Positions 1 to 8,492 of a DNA stretch of 64,000 nucleotides are shown in pieces (position 1 is the stretch's first letter; the number at the start of each line of letters is the position of its first letter). The position numbers were made by a program, and so were the translations under genes. The stretch is from the NCBI RefSeq assembly GCF_024612015.1, contig NZ_CP102512.1:9114001-9178000 (forward strand). The letters are read 5' to 3'. The notes beneath the pieces are model-generated. The model was not told the origin of the DNA, made no database searches, and saw nothing but the letters and a program-made list of their open reading frames with translations. Origin of the DNA: Streptomyces sp. CA-210063. Its GTDB lineage: Bacteria; Actinomycetota; Actinomycetes; Streptomycetales; Streptomycetaceae.

Positions 1-121
1 CGATCGGTACGTCCGCCGCGTCGGCGTCCCGGAACAGGTCGGCGAGCAGGGCGGTCTTCCGGGACCGGGCCGAGGTGGCGGCGACCTCCTGCGACACGCG
101 GGCGAGGCGGGCGAAGAGCAT
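1..121 (-). CDS. ATP-dependent DNA ligase, N-terminus only
   Basis: The reverse strand from 121 encodes an uninterrupted start MLFARLARVSQEVAATSARS followed by RKTALLADLFRDADAADVPI, then runs off the window. From memory of the family, this is the N-terminal helical DNA-binding segment of actinobacterial ATP-dependent DNA ligases (roughly 500 residues), which seal nicks using a lysine-AMP intermediate. The ligase catalytic motif lies beyond the edge. A GTAGGAG Shine-Dalgarno sits about 9 nt upstream of the ATG. No homology search was possible. The gene is cut only by the window boundary. Confidence 0.75.
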   Translation of the reverse strand, partial: MLFARLARVSQEVAATSARSRKTALLADLFRDADAADVPI

Positions 122-174
122 GCAGCCATGCTCCTACGGAGTTTCGCCGGGCGCCTATTGGGTGGGGGCTGTGT

Positions 175-250
175 GTGGTTCGGCGGGTGCGGGTTCGTCG
201 TGGCTTGTCGCGCAGTTCCCCGCGCCCCTCGAAGGCCCTTCGGGCCGATC
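175..250. repeat. Half copy of a dispersed Streptomyces palindromic repeat
   Basis: This contains the stretch GCGCAGTTCCCCGCGCCCCT, also found at 6665-6684 as one arm of a large palindrome. Only one arm is present here, followed by a short GAAGG/CCTTC hairpin. It lies between the ligase start and the stop of the flavoprotein gene, so it may act as a terminator for the latter. Confidence 0.6.
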
Positions 251-252
251 GA

Positions 253-1182
253 TCAGGCCGTGTCCAGGTCCGTCATCAGGAGTTCTCCGTTGATCGTGGC
301 GCCCGCGCGGTAACCGGCCGACGCCGCGTTGATCACCTGTTCGGAGAAGCCCATCGCGTTGCCGGCCGCCCAGACGCCGGGGACGGTGGTCAGGCCGGTC
401 GGGTCGACCAGGGGGTACGAGCCGAACGGGGTCTCGTTCAGCTTGGCGCCCAGTCTGTCCAGCAGACCCGTCTGCGGGATCGGGCGGGGAGCCGTGAACA
501 GCACGGAGCGGGCGTGCGTCGTGCCGTCCGCGAGTCGGACGCCGGTGAGGCGGTCGTCTTCCACGACGAGGCTCGCGACCTCACCGGGGACCACGGAGAC
601 CCCGGCCGCGGCGAGGCGGCGCAGGTCGTCGTCGGAGAGTTCGGCCTCGGTGACGGTGTGCAGGAAGAGGGTCACGTCCTTGGACCACTGGGAGACCATC
701 AGGGCCTGGTGGACGCTCATCGGGGTCGTGGCGAGTACGCCGAAGGGCTCGTCGCGGACCTCCCAGCCGTGGCAGTACGGGCAGTGGAGGACGTCCCGGC
801 CGAAGCGCTCGGCGACGCCGGGGACGGCGGGGAGTTCGTCCTTCAGGCCGGTGGCGACGACCAGACGCCGGGCGCGCACCGCTCGGCCGTCCGCGAGGGT
901 CACGATGAAGGTCTGTCCGTCCTCATTCCGGGTGGCGTCCACCGCCCGGCCCCGGACCAGGTCGACGCCGTACCGGGCGATCTCCTCCCGGCCGACGGCC
1001 AGGAAATCGGCCGGCGGCATCCCGTCCCGCGACAGATAGCCCTGCATGTGCGCGGCGGGCGCGTTGCGGGGCTCGCCCGCGTCGACGACCAGGGTGCGGC
1101 GCCGGGCCCGGCCGAGGACCAGGGCGGCGGAGAGTCCGGCCGCGCCGCCGCCGATGACGATCACTTCGTACTGCTCGGTCAT
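253..1182 (-). CDS. Thioredoxin-reductase-like FAD-dependent oxidoreductase
   Basis: 309 residues. The N-terminus has a dinucleotide-binding GGGAAG at residues 11-16 for FAD, and a redox disulfide CPYC at 134-137, as in low-molecular-weight thioredoxin reductases. The middle domain reads GVLATTPMSVHQA where reductases have a GxGxxA NADPH motif followed by an HRRxxxR element, and neither is visible. The C-terminal flavin motif reads AAGNAM rather than the usual AGD. The protein may therefore be a dithiol oxidase or an atypical reductase rather than a true TrxB. The start ATG at 1182 was chosen because GGTGGTCACC lies just upstream and FAD motif spacing fits. It is divergent from the XRE-cupin gene, which may control it. 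Confidence 0.85.
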   Translation of the reverse strand: MTEQYEVIVIGGGAAGLSAALVLGRARRRTLVVDAGEPRNAPAAHMQGYLSRDGMPPADFLAVGREEIARYGVDLVRGRAVDATRNEDGQTFIVTLADGRAVRARRLVVATGLKDELPAVPGVAERFGRDVLHCPYCHGWEVRDEPFGVLATTPMSVHQALMVSQWSKDVTLFLHTVTEAELSDDDLRRLAAAGVSVVPGEVASLVVEDDRLTGVRLADGTTHARSVLFTAPRPIPQTGLLDRLGAKLNETPFGSYPLVDPTGLTTVPGVWAAGNAMGFSEQVINAASAGYRAGATINGELLMTDLDTA

Positions 1183-1224
1183 GGTGACCACCTCCACGAC
1201 GAGAGTCGCCCGAGCCCTGCGGCA

Positions 1225-1253
1225 TTGACAAACACCTTTGCCGAAACTGCAAT
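1225..1253 (+). promoter_or_regulatory. Putative promoter for the XRE-cupin gene
   Basis: TTGACA at 1225-1230 is followed after 17 nt by TGCAAT at 1248-1253, a good -35 and a 4/6 -10. It lies in the divergent gap between the flavoprotein and the regulator and argues against using the GTG at 1264 as start. Confidence 0.5.
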
Positions 1254-1275
1254 ATCGGCATGAGTGAGGGAGAGC

Positions 1276-1884
1276 ATGGGTGAGGAGAGCGGGATGAGCG
1301 AGGGGACGGACGAGGGGACGGACGAGGTTCTCGCCGGGGTCGGGCCGCGGCTGCGCCGGATCCGCAAGGAGCGGGGAGCGACGCTCGCCGGGCTGTCGGA
1401 GGCGACCGGGATCTCGGTGAGCACCCTGTCGCGGCTGGAGTCGGGGCTGCGCAAGCCCAGCCTGGAACTGCTGCTGCCGATCGCGCGGGCGCATCAGGTG
1501 CCGTTGGACGAGCTGATCGGGGAGCCGCCGGTCGGCGATCCCAGGGTCCGGTCGAAGGCGATCGTGCGGCACGGGCGCACGTACTGGCCGCTCACCCGGC
1601 AACCGGGCGGTCTCCAGGCCTTCAAGGTCCTCGTGCCCCAGTCGCAGCAGGAGCCGGAGCCGCGCACCCACGAGGGCTACGAGTGGCTGTATGTGATGTC
1701 CGGGAAACTGCGGGTCGTGCTCGGCGAGCATGATGTGGTGATGGTCGCCGGGGAGGCCGCCGAGTTCGACACCCGGGTCCCGCACTGGTTCGGTTCGACG
1801 GGGGAGGGGCCGGTGGAGTTCCTCAGTCTGTTCGGGCCGCAGGGGGAGCGGATCCACGTACGGGCCAAGCCCGCGCGGTCGTGA
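1276..1884 (+). CDS. XRE-family regulator with C-terminal cupin domain
   Basis: About 202 residues from the ATG at 1276, which has GAGGGAGAG just upstream; an in-frame GTG at 1264 and an ATG at 1294 are alternatives. The N-terminal half carries a lambda-repressor-type helix-turn-helix (LRRIRKERGATLAGLSEATG, then ISVSTLSRLESG). The C-terminal half is a small beta-barrel cupin (EGYEWLYVMSGKLRVVLGE to PHWFGS) that probably senses a small ligand. Regulators of this build usually control an adjacent gene. The divergent flavoprotein gene is the obvious candidate, and the downstream oxidoreductase operon is another. Confidence 0.9.
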   Translation: MGEESGMSEGTDEGTDEVLAGVGPRLRRIRKERGATLAGLSEATGISVSTLSRLESGLRKPSLELLLPIARAHQVPLDELIGEPPVGDPRVRSKAIVRHGRTYWPLTRQPGGLQAFKVLVPQSQQEPEPRTHEGYEWLYVMSGKLRVVLGEHDVVMVAGEAAEFDTRVPHWFGSTGEGPVEFLSLFGPQGERIHVRAKPARS

Positions 1885-1989
1885 CGCACGCTCCTGGTCC
1901 CCGGCTGTTCCCCGGAGGGCAAGCGACCGCTTAGTATGCAGTGGAACAGTCGACCCCGGTCCGACGAAGCAGTCCCGTGGAGGCACCGC

Positions 1990-2967
1990 ATGCAGGCATG
2001 GCAAGTGCACGAGAACGGCGAGCCGAGCGAGGTGATGCGGCTCCAGGACGTGGAGCGGCCCACTCCCGGTGACGGCCAGGTCCTGCTGAAGGTGCGCGCC
2101 GCGAACATCAACTTCCCGGACGCGCTGATGTGCCGGGGGCACTACCAGGTCAGGCCGCCGCTGCCGTTCACCCCGGGCGTGGAGATCTGCGGCGAGACCG
2201 AGGACGGCCGCCGGGTCATCGCCAACCCCGCGCTGCCGTACGGCGGTCTCGCCGAGTACGCGGTCGCCGACGCCGCCGCTCTGCTGCCCGCGCCCGAGGC
2301 GCTGGACGACGCCGAAGCCGCGGCCCTGCACATCGGCTACCAGACGGGCTGGTTCGGCCTCCACCGCCGGGCCCGTCTCGAAGCCGGGGAGACCCTGCTC
2401 GTCCACGCTGCCGCCGGAGGGGTCGGCAGCGCGGCCGTGCAGCTCGGCAAGGCGGCCGGCGCGACGGTCATCGGTGTCGTCGGCGGCGCCGACAAGGCCG
2501 CCGTGGCCCGGGAGTTGGGCTGCGACGTGGTGGTCGACCGGCGGAGCGAGGACGTCGTCGCCGCCGTTAAGGAGGCCACCGGAGGCCGGGGCGCGGACGT
2601 GATCTACGACCCCGTGGGCGGCGAGGCCTACACGCAGTCGACCAAGGTCGTCGCCTTCGAAGGGCGCATCGTGGTCGTCGGCTTCGCCAGCGGGACGATC
2701 CCCAGCCCCGGCCTCAACCACGCCCTCGTCAAGAACTACTCGATCCTCGGTCTGCACTGGGGCCTGTACAACACCAAGAACCCGAAGCTGGTCCAGCACT
2801 GCCACGAGCAGCTCACCGAACTGGCGGCCCGGGGCGTCGTCAGGCCGCTGGTGAGCGAGCGCGCGCCGCTCGACGGGGCCGCGGCCGCCGTGCAGCGCGT
2901 CGCGGACGGCGTCACCACGGGCCGGGTCGTCGTAGTGCCCTCGCTGGAGAACGGAGCCGCCGCATGA
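1990..2967 (+). CDS. NADPH:quinone oxidoreductase family (MDR/zeta-crystallin type)
   Basis: 325 residues. GroES-like N-terminal domain, then a Rossmann fold with the NADPH motif HAAAGGVGSAAVQL and the family phrase ADVIYDPVGGEAY. No zinc-binding cysteine cluster is visible, as expected of the quinone-oxidoreductase branch of medium-chain dehydrogenases. The start at 1990 has GGAGG 7 nt upstream; the longer frame from 1936 lacks this. The stop overlaps the next ATG (ATGA at 2964), so it is translationally coupled to two acyl-CoA dehydrogenase genes. This suggests a role in fatty-acyl or aromatic-acid catabolism; the substrate cannot be read from the sequence. Confidence 0.88.
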   Translation: MQAWQVHENGEPSEVMRLQDVERPTPGDGQVLLKVRAANINFPDALMCRGHYQVRPPLPFTPGVEICGETEDGRRVIANPALPYGGLAEYAVADAAALLPAPEALDDAEAAALHIGYQTGWFGLHRRARLEAGETLLVHAAAGGVGSAAVQLGKAAGATVIGVVGGADKAAVARELGCDVVVDRRSEDVVAAVKEATGGRGADVIYDPVGGEAYTQSTKVVAFEGRIVVVGFASGTIPSPGLNHALVKNYSILGLHWGLYNTKNPKLVQHCHEQLTELAARGVVRPLVSERAPLDGAAAAVQRVADGVTTGRVVVVPSLENGAAA

Positions 2968-4145
2968 CCGACGCAGCTGAACTCAGGCGCCGCACCGCCG
3001 AGTTGCTGGCCGCGTATCCGCCCGCCACCACCGACCGCGTGGACTTCCTGCGTGCCCGCTTCGACGCGGGGCTCGCCTGGGTGCACTACCCCGAAGGGCT
3101 CGGCGGCCTCGGCGCCCCGCGCTCCCTCCAGGCCGTGGTGGACGCGGACCTGGAGGCGGAAGGCGCCCCCGACAACGACCCGCGGCGCATCGGTATCGGC
3201 CTCGGCATGGCCGCGCCGACGATTCTCGCCTACGGCACACAGGAGCAGAAGCGCCGGTACCTGCGGCCGCTGTGGACCGGCGAGGAGGTCTGGTGCCAGC
3301 TCTTCAGCGAGCCCGGCGCCGGCTCCGACCTCGCCGCGCTCGGCACGCGTGCCGTTCGTGAGGGCGACGAGTGGGTCGTCAACGGCCAGAAGGTGTGGAC
3401 GTCCAGCGCGCACATCGCCCGCTGGGCCATCCTCATCGCCCGCACCGACCCGGACGTGCCCAAGCACCGCGGCATCACCTACTTCATCTGCGACATGACC
3501 GACCCGGGCGTCGAGGTCCGGCCCCTGCGCCAGGTCACCGGTGAGGCCGAGTTCAACGAGGTGTTCATCACCGACGTGCGGATCCCGGACTCACGTCGCC
3601 TCGGCGAGGTCGGCGACGGCTGGAAGGTCGCGCAGACCACGCTGAACAACGAACGCGTCGCCATCGGCGGTATGCGGCTGCCCCGCGAGGGCGGCATGAT
3701 CGGCCCGGTCTCCAAGACCTGGCGCGAACGCCCCGAACTGCGCACGCACGACCTCCACCAGCGGCTCCTGAAGCTGTGGGTCGAGGCCGAGGCCGCCCGG
3801 CTCACGGCGGAGCGGCTGCGCCAGCAGCTCGTCGTCGGACAGCCCGGCCCCGAGGGCGCCGGCATGAAGCTCGCCTTCGCCCGCCTCAACCAGGAGATCA
3901 GCGGCCTGGAGGTCGAACTCCGCGGCGAGGAAGGCCTGTTGTACGACGACTGGACCATGCGGCGCCCGGAACTGGTCGACTTCGTCGGCCGCGACGCCGG
4001 CTACCGCTACCTCCGCTCCAAGGGCAACAGCATCGAGGGCGGGACCACCGAGGTCCTGCTGAACATCGTCGCCGAGCGCGTCCTGGGCCTGCCCAGCGAG
4101 CCGCGCACCGACAAGGACGTCGCCTGGAAGGACCTCGCCCGATGA
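2964..4145 (+). CDS. Acyl-CoA dehydrogenase (first of a pair)
   Basis: 393 residues, full length for the family. The FAD-binding middle region has QLFSEPGAGSDLAALGTRA and WVVNGQKVWTSSA. The C-terminal helical domain ends with SKGNSIEGGTTEVLLNIVAE, typical of ACADs. The enzyme removes alpha,beta hydrogens from acyl-CoA, passing electrons through FAD to ETF. It is coupled by ATGA overlaps to both neighbours. Two unlike ACADs side by side resemble the actinobacterial FadE pairs that form mixed alpha2beta2 enzymes on bulky acyl-CoAs such as steroid side chains; that pairing is an inference from arrangement. Confidence 0.92.
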   Translation: MTDAAELRRRTAELLAAYPPATTDRVDFLRARFDAGLAWVHYPEGLGGLGAPRSLQAVVDADLEAEGAPDNDPRRIGIGLGMAAPTILAYGTQEQKRRYLRPLWTGEEVWCQLFSEPGAGSDLAALGTRAVREGDEWVVNGQKVWTSSAHIARWAILIARTDPDVPKHRGITYFICDMTDPGVEVRPLRQVTGEAEFNEVFITDVRIPDSRRLGEVGDGWKVAQTTLNNERVAIGGMRLPREGGMIGPVSKTWRERPELRTHDLHQRLLKLWVEAEAARLTAERLRQQLVVGQPGPEGAGMKLAFARLNQEISGLEVELRGEEGLLYDDWTMRRPELVDFVGRDAGYRYLRSKGNSIEGGTTEVLLNIVAERVLGLPSEPRTDKDVAWKDLAR

Positions 4146-5218
4146 CGGATCTTCTCTACTCCGAGGAGGAAGAGGCCCTCCGCGCGGCCGTCCGCGATCT
4201 GCTGGCCGACCACTGCGACGCGGCGGGCGTCATCGCGCGCGTCGAGTCGGACGCCCCGCACGACCGCGAACTGTGGAAGCTGCTCGCCGACGGCATGGGC
4301 CTCGCCGGGCTGCTCGTCCCCGAGGAGCAGGGCGGCCAGGGCGCCACGCACCGCGAAGCCGCCGTGGTCCTGGAGGAGTTGGGGCGTGCGGTCGCGCCGG
4401 TGCCGTTCCTCACGAGCGCCGTCGTCGCCACCGAGGCCCTGCTCGCCGGTGGCGCCGACGACCTGCTCGCCGACCTGGCCTCCGGCCGGAAGATCGGCGT
4501 CCTGGCCGTCGCTCTGAACCTCCCCGCGGGGAGCGCCTACAAGGTCGTACGGTTCGAAGACGGCGCCCTGCACGGGGAGTTGACCGGCATCGCGGACGCG
4601 GCCGTCGCCGATGTGCTGCTGGTGCCCGCCGACGACGGCGGCCTGTACGTGGTCGACGCCTCGGCCGCGACCGTCACCCCGCAGGTGTCCCTGGACCTCA
4701 CCCGGCCGCTGGCCGAGGTGGTGCTCGACGGGGCGCGGGGCCGTCTCCTCGGGGACGCCGAGCCCGCCGTACGCCGTGCCCTGCGGGCCGGAGCCGGGCT
4801 CCTGGCCTCCGAGCAACTCGGCCTCGCGGACTGGACGTTGACCGAGACGGTCCGCTACCTCAAGGAGCGCAAGCAGTTCAACCGGCCCGTCGGCGGCTTC
4901 CAGGCGCTCAAGCACCGCCTCGCGCAGCTGTGGCTGGAGATCGTCAACCTCCGGGCGGCCGCCCGGAACGCGGCGGACGCGCTCGCCACCGGCAGCGACG
5001 ACGCCGATGTGGCGGTCGCCGTCGCGCAGGCGTTCGCGGCGCCCGTGGCCGTGCACGCGGCCGAGGAGGCGCTGCAACTGCACGGCGGGATCGGCATGAC
5101 CTGGGAGCACCCGGTCCACCTGTATCTGAAGCGGGCGAAGGCCGACTCGATCGCGTACGGCACGGCGGGCGCCCACCGGGCAGCCCTCGCCGAACTCGTC
5201 GACCTCCGAGCCCCCTGA
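4142..5218 (+). CDS. Acyl-CoA dehydrogenase (second of a pair)
   Basis: 358 residues, starting at the ATG that overlaps the preceding stop. It has the N-terminal helical domain (LLVPEEQGGQGATHREAAVV), the flavin-contacting KERKQFNRPVGGFQALKHRL, and the C-terminal LHGGIGMTWEHPVHLYLKRA. It is shorter and more divergent than its neighbour, with a weak middle beta domain, as is common for the partner subunit in heteromeric ACADs. The last gene of the three-gene operon, followed within 25 bp by a strong terminator. Confidence 0.9.
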   Translation: MTDLLYSEEEEALRAAVRDLLADHCDAAGVIARVESDAPHDRELWKLLADGMGLAGLLVPEEQGGQGATHREAAVVLEELGRAVAPVPFLTSAVVATEALLAGGADDLLADLASGRKIGVLAVALNLPAGSAYKVVRFEDGALHGELTGIADAAVADVLLVPADDGGLYVVDASAATVTPQVSLDLTRPLAEVVLDGARGRLLGDAEPAVRRALRAGAGLLASEQLGLADWTLTETVRYLKERKQFNRPVGGFQALKHRLAQLWLEIVNLRAAARNAADALATGSDDADVAVAVAQAFAAPVAVHAAEEALQLHGGIGMTWEHPVHLYLKRAKADSIAYGTAGAHRAALAELVDLRAP

Positions 5219-5240
5219 CGTACGACCGGAGAAGAACAGG

Positions 5241-5270
5241 GAAAGCCCGCCCCACCTGGGGCGGGCTTTC
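5241..5270 (+). terminator. Rho-independent-type hairpin after the ACAD operon
   Basis: GAAAGCCCGCCCC at 5241-5253 and GGGGCGGGCTTTC at 5258-5270 form a perfect 13-bp stem with a 4-nt loop, directly after the operon stop. There is no long T run, as is usual in high-GC genomes. Confidence 0.85.
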
Positions 5271-5402
5271 GCATGTGCGCACAGCGACGCAGGTGAACGA
5301 ACGACGGCGGTCCGGCCAACTCCCCGCACGGCCCTGCTCATCGGCCTCTTCCGGCTCGCATACTCGCTGAGTCCGTAACCGGCCCCACCCGGAAGGCAGA
5401 GC

Positions 5403-6272
5403 ATGGCCCTCACCACCCGCCGCAGAGCTCTCACCACCCTCGGCGCCGCCCTCGCGGGCGCGGTCGCCCTGCCCGGCACGAGCGCGCTGGCCGGCGAACA
5501 GAAGCACCGCCCGCGCCCGCTGTGGCGCGCCCACGCGCACAACGACTACGAGCACCCGCGCCCCCTCCTCGACGCCCTCGACCACCGCTTCGGCAGCGTC
5601 GAGGCCGACATCTTCCTCGTCGGCGACCAGCTGCTCGTCGCCCACGACGCCGCCGACCTCGACCCCACCCGCACCCTCGAATCCCTCTACCTGGACCCGC
5701 TCGCCGCCCGCGTCCGGACGAACCACGGTTCGGTGTACCGGGGTCACCGCAAGCCGCTGCAACTGCTCATCGACCTCAAGACCGAGGGCGCGTCGACATA
5801 CCTCGAACTCGACCGCCATCTGCGGCGCTACCGGAACCTGTTCACGACGTACGCGCACGGCCGGGTGTACCCGGGCGCGGTCACGGCCGTGATCTCCGGG
5901 GACCGGGCCGCCCGGGTGCCCATGGAGGCGCAGAGCGTGCGGCGCGCCTTCTACGACGGCCGGCTCGCCGACCTCGTCAGCGCGACGCCCGCGCCCGCCT
6001 CCTTCATCCCGCTGATCTCCGACAACTGGACGCTCAACTTCACCTGGCAGGGCGTCGGCCCGTTCCCGGACACCGAGCGCGCGAAGCTGCGCCAGATCGT
6101 CTCGACGGCCCACGGACGCGGGCAGAGGGTGCGGTTCTGGGCGACGCCCGACGTGGCGGGCCCGGCCCGGGACGCGCTGTGGGGCGAACTGGTCGCCGCG
6201 GACGTGGACCACCTCAACACGGACGACCTGGCGGGCCTCGAAGCCTTCCTGGACGCCCACCGGTCGGCGTAG
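5403..6272 (+). CDS. Secreted PI-PLC/glycerophosphodiesterase-like phosphodiesterase
   Basis: 289 residues. The N-terminus TTRRRALTTLGAALAGAVAL is a twin-arginine-like export signal with an AxA cleavage site near residue 30. The mature protein starts with WRAHAHNDYEHPRPLLDAL and SVEADIFLVGDQLLVAHDA, the HxHND and E-x-D elements of the TIM-barrel PI-PLC/GDPD superfamily (AIM6-type branch). Members cleave phosphodiesters of glycerophospholipid head groups using a metal or a pair of histidines. It stands alone between two terminators. The substrate is not established. Confidence 0.8.
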   Translation: MALTTRRRALTTLGAALAGAVALPGTSALAGEQKHRPRPLWRAHAHNDYEHPRPLLDALDHRFGSVEADIFLVGDQLLVAHDAADLDPTRTLESLYLDPLAARVRTNHGSVYRGHRKPLQLLIDLKTEGASTYLELDRHLRRYRNLFTTYAHGRVYPGAVTAVISGDRAARVPMEAQSVRRAFYDGRLADLVSATPAPASFIPLISDNWTLNFTWQGVGPFPDTERAKLRQIVSTAHGRGQRVRFWATPDVAGPARDALWGELVAADVDHLNTDDLAGLEAFLDAHRSA

Positions 6273-6399
6273 ACCGGTCCGGTCAGGACACGTTCGACAC
6301 CACTCGTTCGGCGGACACGTCAGCCGCACGGACGAACCCTCCGCTACGCCACACTTACGGCCGAATGCCGCGAAGTGGGCGTGGCGGAGGAGGTTGACG

Positions 6400-6594
6400 A
6401 TGGCCATTTCCATCTCTGTGGTGCTGCTGCTCGTGATTTTGACGGTGATCTTCCTGCGCAACGGCGCGCTGAAGTTCTCGCACGCCGCCGTCTGTGTGCT
6501 GCTCGGCTTCTACATGGCGAGCACGAGCCTGGCGCCGACCATCCACAACGGCCTCACGGCGACGGCGGACATCGTCAGCACGCTGAAGCCGTGA
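6400..6594 (+). CDS. Small conserved hydrophobic protein (64 aa)
   Basis: An ATG at 6400 behind GGAGGAGG gives a 64-residue protein with two hydrophobic stretches (residues 3-19 and about 29-45) and the tail STSLAPTIHNGL. Very similar short proteins recur in Streptomyces genomes as far as I recall; no function is known to me. The hydrophobic profile suggests a membrane protein. Its end faces the NAGPA-domain gene across a palindromic terminator repeat. Confidence 0.7.
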   Translation: MAISISVVLLLVILTVIFLRNGALKFSHAAVCVLLGFYMASTSLAPTIHNGLTATADIVSTLKP

Positions 6595-6637
6595 GTGGGG
6601 GCGGGGGCGCCTAGTAGCTCGGGGCGTGCTGTGTGTC

Positions 6638-6757
6638 GGCGGGTGCGGGTGGTGTGTGGTTGCTCGCGCAGTTCCCCGCGCCCCTTGAAAGCCCCGGGCG
6701 CGACCCAGGCCGTCAAGGGGCGCGGGGAACTGTGCGACCAGCCCCCACCCACCCGCG
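6638..6757. repeat. Full palindromic repeat between convergent genes, likely bidirectional terminator
   Basis: The arms at about 6660-6687 and 6713-6741 are near-perfect inverted copies built on CAGTTCCCCGCGCCCCTTGA, with weaker pairing extending out through GGGTGGGGGCTGGTCG. It sits between two genes that converge, the position expected of a shared terminator. A half copy lies at 175-250. Confidence 0.8.
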
Positions 6758-6771
6758 GCCGAAGAACTCGC

Positions 6772-8001
6772 TCAGGGTTTCGTGAAGACGCCGATGCCGT
6801 TCGGCACGGCCCGCTCCGTGCCGTCGGTCGGATGGTTCCGTACGGTGACGGCGCTCGCGCCCGGGGCGCGGGCGACCAGGGTGCTCGATCCGCCGCCGTC
6901 CAGGCTGAAGGCGTCGACGGCGCCCAACCCCCGCATGGTGTCGGCGACTTCCGCGATGGTGAGCCCGGTGCGGTAGGCGGCGGCGCCGTCCAGGGCGAGC
7001 AGCAGAAGACGGTGACCGTCGTCGGCGACGCCGGCGGCCGTCCGTACCGCCGAGGTCGTGCGGTCGAGGCCGGGGAGCGGCAGGCCGCCCCGGAGGACCG
7101 GGTAGCCGCCGAGCGCGAAGGCGTACGGGGTCCTGGTCGACGACGCGACGAGGCGGTGCCGTACCTCGACCGGGTCGCCCGGGGAGAGTGCGCGCAGCCG
7201 CTGGGCGCCCGCCTCGCGGCCGACGAGGACGGTGGTGCCGGACTCGATGGCGCCACTGCCGGGGGTGCCGGCCGTGCGGACCACACGGCCTCCCGAGACC
7301 ACCACCTCGTGGGTGTCGGCGCTGCACGGCGCCGCCCGGTCGGTGTCCGTGCCGCAGACGGCCCGCAACCGGGACACCTCACCCCAGTCCGCGGTGAACG
7401 CCCCGACGGAACCGACCGGCAGGGCGTACTGGTTGAGGCCGCCGAGCGGGAGAGCGCCCTCGGCGGTGGTGACGGAACCGTCGAGGGCGATGCTGTCGAG
7501 GCGGGCCGTGCCGTCGGCCGTGACGCCGAGCACGTCCTTGGTGCTCGTGCCGGGCGGCAGGGCCGGGCCGAAGCGCTGGCCGTTCGGGACGGCGGCCTTG
7601 AGCGCGTGCCCCTGGGCGATCGCCGGGCCGACCGACGCGCCCGTGGCCGCGACACCGGGATGCTGGGTCTCGGTGATGTTGAAGAAGTCGCCGTTGACCC
7701 CTGCCACGGCGCCCGCCGAGGTGGCCAGCCGGGACACGGTCGCCCGCGCGGCCACCTTTCCCGGGTACAGCAGCCCGACGCCCACCTGACGGCTGCGCAG
7801 ATCGACGCTCAGCACATGGGCGTGCGCCACACCCTTGGCCGCCCGGATGTCGAACTCGGTGTACTCGATGCCCGGCGCGACGACGACGGCCCCGGGCGCG
7901 CCACTGGCCGGTGCCGCCCCCACGAGGGCCGCGCCGGCCAGCACACTCCACGCCGCGAGAACCGTCAGTACCGTTCTGAACCGTCCACCACGACGCGTCA
8001 C
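6772..8001 (-). CDS. Secreted phosphodiester glycosidase-family protein (NAGPA domain)
   Basis: 409 residues from a GTG at 8001 with GGGGG upstream. Residues 1-35 form a Sec signal (VLTVLAAWSVLAGAALVGAA, then APASGA). The mature part has GVNGDFFNI and, near the C-terminus, DAFSLDGGGSSTLVARAPG, the signature of the domain found in mammalian N-acetylglucosamine-1-phosphodiester alpha-N-acetylglucosaminidase. In bacteria such proteins are thought to remove or edit sugar-phosphodiester decorations of the wall or exopolysaccharide. No operon partner is evident. Confidence 0.85.
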   Translation of the reverse strand: MTRRGGRFRTVLTVLAAWSVLAGAALVGAAPASGAPGAVVVAPGIEYTEFDIRAAKGVAHAHVLSVDLRSRQVGVGLLYPGKVAARATVSRLATSAGAVAGVNGDFFNITETQHPGVAATGASVGPAIAQGHALKAAVPNGQRFGPALPPGTSTKDVLGVTADGTARLDSIALDGSVTTAEGALPLGGLNQYALPVGSVGAFTADWGEVSRLRAVCGTDTDRAAPCSADTHEVVVSGGRVVRTAGTPGSGAIESGTTVLVGREAGAQRLRALSPGDPVEVRHRLVASSTRTPYAFALGGYPVLRGGLPLPGLDRTTSAVRTAAGVADDGHRLLLLALDGAAAYRTGLTIAEVADTMRGLGAVDAFSLDGGGSSTLVARAPGASAVTVRNHPTDGTERAVPNGIGVFTKP

Positions 8002-8058
8002 GATGCCCCCTGATGTCTCGTCAACCGTCCCAGGACTCAGGGGAAGTGCACCAGACGA

Positions 8059-8433
8059 CTACCGGCCGGGCGGTTGCCCCGCCTCGACGACGCGGGAACG
8101 GATGAGGAAACGCACTCCTTCGGGTGCCTCCAGGGAGAAACCGCTGCCCCGGCCGGGTACGACGTCGACGATCAGCCGGGTGTGGCTCCACACCTCGTAC
8201 TGGTTGCGGGACATCCAGAACCCGACCGATTCGTCGACCCCGTCCACGTCCAGCTCCGCGAGGAGGACGTCCGAGTCGCCCGTCCGGAACTCGCCGGCGG
8301 GGTAGCACATGGGGGCGCTGCCGTCGCAGCAGCCGCCCGACTGGTGGAACATCAACGGGCCGTGGGCCGCCCGCAGCCGCCGCAGAAGATCGGCGGCCGC
8401 GGGGGTCAGCTGTACGCGCGGGACCACATCCAT
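8059..8433 (-). CDS. DUF779-family protein
   Basis: 124 residues. The motif MFHQSGGCCDGSAPMC with paired cysteines, plus SRNQYEVWSHTRLIVDVVPG and RGSGFSLEAPEG, identifies this small family, which is often found next to acetaldehyde or other aldehyde dehydrogenase genes. Here no aldehyde dehydrogenase is adjacent. The Shine-Dalgarno is weak. Function unknown; the cysteines may bind metal. Confidence 0.85.
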   Translation of the reverse strand: MDVVPRVQLTPAAADLLRRLRAAHGPLMFHQSGGCCDGSAPMCYPAGEFRTGDSDVLLAELDVDGVDESVGFWMSRNQYEVWSHTRLIVDVVPGRGSGFSLEAPEGVRFLIRSRVVEAGQPPGR

Positions 8434-8492
8434 GGCCGCAGTGAACGCCTCGCGAGGTTGCGAGGACGTTGCGTGCCCCGGGGGATGACCGG

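Noticed and set aside
1260..1284. ATG at 1260 as start of the XRE-cupin gene
   Set aside because: Its frame stops after seven codons; the correct frame uses GTG 1264 or, better, ATG 1276.
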